From a virus: a stretch of 49,949 nucleotides of DNA. Numbering within the stretch: the first letter of the stretch is position 1; every line of letters starts with the position of its first letter. The DNA lies in the IMG/VR virus record IMGVR_UViG_3300037237_000103, positions 1 to 49,949 of that record; one strand, written 5' to 3'. The position numbers and the translations under genes are program-made. Positions 45,959-49,949 of the stretch are shown here, in pieces. Below the pieces are notes generated by a model that was given only the letters and a program-made list of their open reading frames with translations, did no database searches and had not been told where the DNA came from.

Positions 45959-47087
45959 TTGAAATCTTGACCAGCGAGCCGACCGCCCCATCACCGCTGT
46001 TCGTCGGATACGCCTTGAAAGATGTTGCGATGCCGCCGGCGGTCGTGATGCTCTCCGAGGCGACATACTGCGTTGCAGCAAGAGTCAGGGTGTAGACGCC
46101 GACTCCGCCAATCACCCCGCTGACCTGGGAAGCGATGTTGCCTGCGGGAATGTTCGTTCCCGTAACAGACTGACCGGGGGCCAGAGTGCCCGAGGCGACA
46201 GCCGTCACGTTCAGAACCGTACCGTAGGTCGTCACGCCTGTTGCGCTCGCGACGTAGGCCGTTGCGGGAGCACTGAGCTGATACGTTCCAGCGCCGCCCG
46301 TGGTGCCGCTAACCTGAGAGACGACAACCGCAGCCGTCGGGAAGCCCGCGCCGCCCGCGACCGTATCGCCGATGGAGATAAGGCCGGTCGTTGCGGACAC
46401 CACCAGGGTTTTGCCGAAAGCGGTAACAGTGGCCGCGCTGGCCGTGTTGGTTGCGCTGAGCTGATACGTTCCCGCGCCGCCCGTGGTACCGCTGACCTGC
46501 GAGAGAACGGTCGTTCCCGGCGTAATGCCGGTACCTGAGACTGCATCACCGACCGAGATAACGCCGGTCACGACGTTTACGACCAACTGCGTTGGGTTAC
46601 TGCCGGCGCTCGCCGTAAACGTCGCGCCGATGGCCGCCGTGTTGGTGGATCCCAGAGTCGCAGTCGCGCTGACGCCCGCAGGAGCCGAGCTGTAAACCCC
46701 GCCATCAGCGTAACCGGCGTAAACCGTCGCACCTTTGGTCAGAGCGGCCGGGCCGTTGTTGTACGCCCAGAAGTCGCCCGAGCGGAACAGCGTAATCGGG
46801 AAGCCCTGAGGAACGAGCATGGAAGCGGTTCCCAGGTAAGCGGTGATGATCGCTTGCTGATCGCGATGCACAAAACCATCAGGGGCATTCGGGGCCGCGC
46901 CGAAGTTGTTCACGGTACGGTTATCGGACTGGTTAACCCAGGCGAATTTGCCGACTGTGACGCCCGCGAGTCCGGCGACCAGACTGCCAGGCCCGGCGAG
47001 TACGGTAGCGCGCGGATTCGAGCTTGCGAAGTCGCCCGCTACTGCCGGCGCGGGATTCTGATTCACTACGTTCTGGAAACCGCCCAT
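45945..47087 (-). CDS. Capsid decoration/cement protein with three internal repeats
   Basis: 380 residues. The N-terminal 165 residues (GFQNVVNQNPAPAVAGDFAS, AGLAGVTVGKFAWVNQSDN, FVHRDQQAIITAYLGTASML) match gp24-like structural cement proteins. Three copies of a beta module follow (about 167-225, 226-290 and 291-352). Each has SVGD or PGQ-SV-G, then SQVSGTTGGAGTYQLS or a close variant. The extra modules probably project from the capsid surface. The C-terminus (NSGDGAVGSLVKISSAT) returns to the cement pattern. It lies between protease/scaffold and capsid genes. Confidence 0.75.
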   Translation of the reverse strand: MGGFQNVVNQNPAPAVAGDFASSNPRATVLAGPGSLVAGLAGVTVGKFAWVNQSDNRTVNNFGAAPNAPDGFVHRDQQAIITAYLGTASMLVPQGFPITLFRSGDFWAYNNGPAALTKGATVYAGYADGGVYSSAPAGVSATATLGSTNTAAIGATFTASAGSNPTQLVVNVVTGVISVGDAVSGTGITPGTTVLSQVSGTTGGAGTYQLSATNTASAATVTAFGKTLVVSATTGLISIGDTVAGGAGFPTAAVVVSQVSGTTGGAGTYQLSAPATAYVASATGVTTYGTVLNVTAVASGTLAPGQSVTGTNIPAGNIASQVSGVIGGVGVYTLTLAATQYVASESITTAGGIATSFKAYPTNSGDGAVGSLVKISSATN

Positions 47088-47129
47088 GGAAAATCTCCCC
47101 TGTACTGCAAATTTTTCGATACTGCTCGA

Positions 47130-48419
47130 TTACGCCTGACGGAACCGCTTGAGCCCCGGAAACTTCTGAGCCGACGCCGAATCCATTGCAATGGGAGCAG
47201 GCTCATCGGTCTGACGGTCCTTCGCGAGCTTGAACAGCGCCCGCAGTGCCGGCACGCCTTCAACGCCCGTCCGGTCAACCTTCATCTGGTCCAGCGCAAA
47301 CCCGTAGATGTCGGCGGCGCTGTCCTGAGCGATCACATCGCCCACTACTGAGCGAACATCCCTCTTCGCCTCTTCAGCGGCCCGCAAGTCGGCGCGCAGT
47401 GCATCGGTCGCGAGCTTCACGGCCTCGTCCATCGCCTTTTTGTCCTCCGCCTTTTTCTTGTCCTCTTCCTCTTCAGCGGCATCCTTCGCGCGCTTCGAGT
47501 CCTTGCCCATCTTGCAGTCCTTCGCGTGCTTGCCGTCCTTCGCTTTGCACTCGGCGCAGTCGTTCGCGGTTTCCTCTTCGCCTTCGTCGTTCTTCTTGGT
47601 CGGCTTCGGGTCGTCAACGTCGGCGAGAGCATCCATCACCGCGTTGACCTGTTCGGCCGGTACGCTTGCGTCCATCGCGACGACCAGCCGCGTAACGTTC
47701 GCGCGTGCGGCCTTATTGAGCGTCTGAGAAGTCGCGCTCGCAAGAACTTTTTCAAGCTCCGAATCCTGAGCGACTTTAACGCCCTTAAACGCGGTCGTAA
47801 ATGCGATCTTCAGAGCCTTACCGAGCTTCGTCATTTCCATTGTCGATTCCCTCACTAATTTGCTGTCAGCCGCTAAAACATCAGAACCGGCCCGACCTGA
47901 CTCCACAAGGGCAAGATGATTACCCTGAATCTGAGTCATTATACCATCGTAGGTTTCGCCATCAAATATTCCCGGCGACATAATCGGAACGTAACGATAC
48001 GAGCAGGAAAATTCTCGGATCTTATCCGTCTCGATTCCGGCGATAGAAGCCGCATCCCATATTGATGTATCTGCGTCCAGATAGGGCGCGACGAACTCAA
48101 CATTCGATCCAATCGAACCTGCAATAAATTTCTTTTTCTCCGCCTCTTCCATCGTGTCGAACGTTCCAACCGGAATGTGCTTACTCAGGATCGGCAAGCG
48201 TTCGAAAGTAGAAGCAGCCTTACGCAGCTCTTCGGGAGCGCGCAGCAAATAATAAATTTTCTCAGGGAGGAGTCCGAGTTCTTCAGAGCCGGGAATCTCG
48301 CGCCCATAGTAAGGATTAACGCAGGCTTTCGAGATGTGGGATCGCGTGATGTGCAAACGACCGTCCGCATCATAGCTGCGCGAGCTTGAATCCATCGCGA
48401 TATTTAAATCGACCGGCAT
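47130..48419 (-). CDS. Prohead protease/scaffold, DUF2213 type
   Basis: 429 residues. The first 200 form the DUF2213 protease: ARSYDADGRLHITRSHISKA, NPYYGREIPGSEELGL, RLPILSKHIPVG and GNHLALVESGRAG, where the H and S/R block is the usual S78-like active-site region. Residues about 275-335 are extremely Lys/Glu/Asp-rich (KAKDGKHAKDCKMGKDSK), a scaffold-like charged segment that includes a few cysteines. Then comes a helical C-terminus. It guides capsid assembly and is normally degraded on maturation. Confidence 0.82.
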   Translation of the reverse strand: MPVDLNIAMDSSSRSYDADGRLHITRSHISKACVNPYYGREIPGSEELGLLPEKIYYLLRAPEELRKAASTFERLPILSKHIPVGTFDTMEEAEKKKFIAGSIGSNVEFVAPYLDADTSIWDAASIAGIETDKIREFSCSYRYVPIMSPGIFDGETYDGIMTQIQGNHLALVESGRAGSDVLAADSKLVRESTMEMTKLGKALKIAFTTAFKGVKVAQDSELEKVLASATSQTLNKAARANVTRLVVAMDASVPAEQVNAVMDALADVDDPKPTKKNDEGEEETANDCAECKAKDGKHAKDCKMGKDSKRAKDAAEEEEDKKKAEDKKAMDEAVKLATDALRADLRAAEEAKRDVRSVVGDVIAQDSAADIYGFALDQMKVDRTGVEGVPALRALFKLAKDRQTDEPAPIAMDSASAQKFPGLKRFRQA

Positions 48420-48477
48420 TATTTCCAGTACTGCGCGCGCCTGAGCGCGAGGGTTAGAAGCGGAAGCGATTTTCGTT

Positions 48478-48699
48478 TCACTTGAGATTCAGAGCCGTTT
48501 TAAGGATCGATACACGCTTGCGTTCAATCCGAAGTGTTATAAACCGGATGAGCCGATAGGCAATTGCGGCCACTCGCCAGCGCAACGGTAATGCCCGCTC
48601 CAGTGGCGTACAGATGTATGCGCCCCACATCAGGCGATCCGATATCGTCATTCGCCTATAGACCCATGATGAGATGCGGCCTGTGCGACCCTTCTGCAT
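48478..48699 (-). CDS. Small basic hypothetical protein (73 aa)
   Basis: 73 residues, strongly basic (15 arginines or lysines), with amphipathic or hydrophobic segments (WGAYICTPLERALPLRW, AAIAYRLIRFITLRI). GGAGG lies upstream of the ATG. It sits in the gap between head morphogenesis and protease genes. No family recognised; coding status is supported mainly by position and ribosome binding site. Confidence 0.45.
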   Translation of the reverse strand: MQKGRTGRISSWVYRRMTISDRLMWGAYICTPLERALPLRWRVAAIAYRLIRFITLRIERKRVSILKTALNLK

Positions 48700-48712
48700 T
48701 CATCCCTCCGAT

Positions 48713-49660
48713 TTAAGCTGATTGTAAATCAGGAAGGACTGAACGCGAAACGCATCGACAATTTATTTTCTCTCCGGGCTGGATGTATTCGCCGCTTATC
48801 AGGCAGCCATCGGCAATTTTGTATCTGCGCCCATTCGCCGCAAGATGGTCCGGCCGCGGTACTTTACCGCCGTGAGAATGGATCCAGAGAGCTTCAGTAA
48901 TTCCAAGTTCCATCTGGCGCGCGCGGACGACCACTGCGTTCGCCTTGTTGCTCTGATCGCGCGCGATGAGTACCGCCCGCTCGCGCGTCTTCGGGTAAAT
49001 CTTCTGAATGCGCGCAATCATCTGCTTGAGGTTCTGACCGTTCGCATAGGCGCGCAAAATCACGCCTTCAACTTGCTGCAGGTATTTCTGCGGGATCGTT
49101 TTGATGAGGGCGACGTTTTCACTCAGCGAAGCTGCGAGCGCGTCGCGCATCGCCGGCGTGATTTCCATCCGGACGGAGATTCCCGCCTCCCTGAGCGCGG
49201 CGCGCATCGCTGAATCCGTCGCCTTGAACTGACCTTCCAGGTAAGCCTCTGCGATTTTCGGAGCCTGGCGGTCGAAACGGCGTAGCCAGCGTTTCGCGAT
49301 TTCCTGAAAGCGCTTGCGAATCTCAACGGAAGGAAGAGCGTCAGCGGCGACGAGTGGGGGAGTTTCGACGTACTGAGCTGCGGCCCACCCTTCAATATGC
49401 GCGCTCATCTCCTCGATAAGCGCAAGCATCGAACGTTGATAAAGAAAGCGCAAACCCAGGTTCGCTCGAACAGGGCGCGCCAATCTTGCACCAGGTACAG
49501 GGATGATGGGCGGCGGAACGGGTTCGATTTTAGGAGTGGTCGCCGCTGCGGGCTTCGACTTACGAAGCTCTTTTTCCAAAAAAGCGTTTTGCACGCGAAG
49601 CTGAAAGGACTCGCGTTCAGCGGCCCGCAAGTCCTTCAGAGTGGTATCGAACTGATTCAT
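48713..49660 (-). CDS. Head morphogenesis protein (SPP1 gp7/Mu F-like)
   Basis: 315 residues. A coiled-coil N-terminus (LRAAERESFQLRVQNAFLEK) and a Pro-rich linker lead to a helical domain. The Mu F/SPP1 gp7 core follows: RAVLIARDQSNKANAVVVRA, TEALWIHSHGGKVPRPDHLA, ANGRRYKIADG and INCRCVSRSVLP. The minor head protein is present in few copies and binds the portal. It starts directly after the stop of the partial fibre gene and is followed by the small basic gene. Confidence 0.88.
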   Translation of the reverse strand: MNQFDTTLKDLRAAERESFQLRVQNAFLEKELRKSKPAAATTPKIEPVPPPIIPVPGARLARPVRANLGLRFLYQRSMLALIEEMSAHIEGWAAAQYVETPPLVAADALPSVEIRKRFQEIAKRWLRRFDRQAPKIAEAYLEGQFKATDSAMRAALREAGISVRMEITPAMRDALAASLSENVALIKTIPQKYLQQVEGVILRAYANGQNLKQMIARIQKIYPKTRERAVLIARDQSNKANAVVVRARQMELGITEALWIHSHGGKVPRPDHLAANGRRYKIADGCLISGEYIQPGEKINCRCVSRSVLPDLQSA

Positions 49661-49949
49661 TTAATAGCCGGTTGCGATCCATTGACCACTTGCGCCGGCA
49701 CCGCTCGCCCAAAGAGTAATAGTCGATGTGCTCGTACAGGCTGCGGCAACGGTACGGGGGTTGCCTGGACGCCCGGCAACCGAACCTTCATCCTCCGTCG
49801 CAACTGCATTAAAGCAGGCGTTCGGGAACGTAAAAGGCAGCGTGACGACACTCGCAGCATTATCGTTGAGCCCGGCCGCGTTTCCCCATTCAAGGATCAG
49901 ACCGCTCGGTAAGAGCTGGTATCCCGATGCACCTGTGAACGCCGGCGCA
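49661..49949 (-). CDS. Tail fibre C-terminal domain, gp53-like (partial)
   Basis: The last 95 codons of a leftward gene entering from the right edge. GASGYQLLPSGLILEWGNAA, then TLPFTFPNACFNAVATEDE and TSTSTITLWASGAGASGQWI. This is the C-terminal beta domain found at the tips of many tail fibres (gp53-like). Its position between portal and head morphogenesis is unusual, which suggests another inserted fibre gene. The rest is outside the window. Confidence 0.7.
   Translation of the reverse strand, partial: APAFTGASGYQLLPSGLILEWGNAAGLNDNAASVVTLPFTFPNACFNAVATEDEGSVAGRPGNPRTVAAACTSTSTITLWASGAGASGQWIATGY

Noticed and set aside
44811-45962. 383-codon rightward reading frame
   Set aside because: It is fully antisense to the major capsid gene and has the Arg-rich composition expected of an antisense frame in GC-biased coding DNA.
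1-49949. tRNA genes, integrase or attachment sites
   Set aside because: I found no cloverleaf-like sequence, no tyrosine or serine recombinase and no tRNA-end repeat. A short tRNA could still be missed without a covariance search.

Overview
This window is a contiguous piece of a tailed double-stranded DNA phage (or phage-derived contig) with a contractile tail. It has a DUF3383-type sheath, a tail tube, a gp25-like wedge, a J-like baseplate protein and a gp138-like spike, so it would look like a myovirus. There are no tRNAs, rRNA, integrase, CRISPR array or recognisable lysogeny repressor. Neither end closes: a portal gene runs off the left edge and a tail-fibre gene runs off the right edge, in incompatible frames, so at least the rest of both genes is missing. 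The host is probably an acidobacterium (inference). A secreted protein with an ASH/choice-of-anchor-D domain plus an Fn3 domain, and a signal-peptide-bearing beta-helix spike, both resemble proteins I associate with Terriglobia.

Layout. Positions 1-6349, leftward: portal (partial), small zinc protein, dATP/dGTP diphosphohydrolase-like protein, nucleoside deoxyribosyltransferase, metallophosphoesterase, large terminase, small membrane proteins, small terminase. Positions 6350-6727: AT-rich divergent control region. Positions 6728-11386, rightward: many small accessory genes, repeat-rich proteins and a gene cassette bounded by 86-bp direct repeats. Positions 11234-19093, leftward: DNA modification and replication (Dam-like methylase, primase-polymerase/SF3 helicase, two beta-class DNA methylases, TetR-like HTH protein, MazG-like protein, VRR-NUC nuclease, SF2 helicase). 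Positions 19094-26588, mostly rightward: RAMA-like protein, DUF2800 nuclease, DUF2815 ssDNA-binding protein, ParB-like protein, family-B DNA polymerase, MT-A70 methylase. Positions 26473-49949, leftward: membrane and lysis-like genes, tail fibre, baseplate, tape measure, tail chaperone pair with a -1 frameshift, GH108 lysozyme, tube, sheath, neck, capsid, cement, protease/scaffold, head morphogenesis.

How it fits together. The phage carries its own replication machinery: primase-polymerase/helicase, a second helicase, polymerase, SSB-like protein and nucleases. It also has nucleotide-pool enzymes and four DNA methylases plus a fragment of a fifth, which suggests strong selection for genome modification. 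Rightward early genes start from repeated promoter/operator elements. A 49-bp element occurs twice, each time between divergent genes, and reads as a promoter in both directions with a TTGAC-N6-GTCAA operator. Several accessory genes sit between repeats. The clearest is the MT-A70 gene, bounded by 23-bp inverted repeats and A-tracts that look like a target-site duplication. Removing that unit restores a tight polB-to-next-gene junction.
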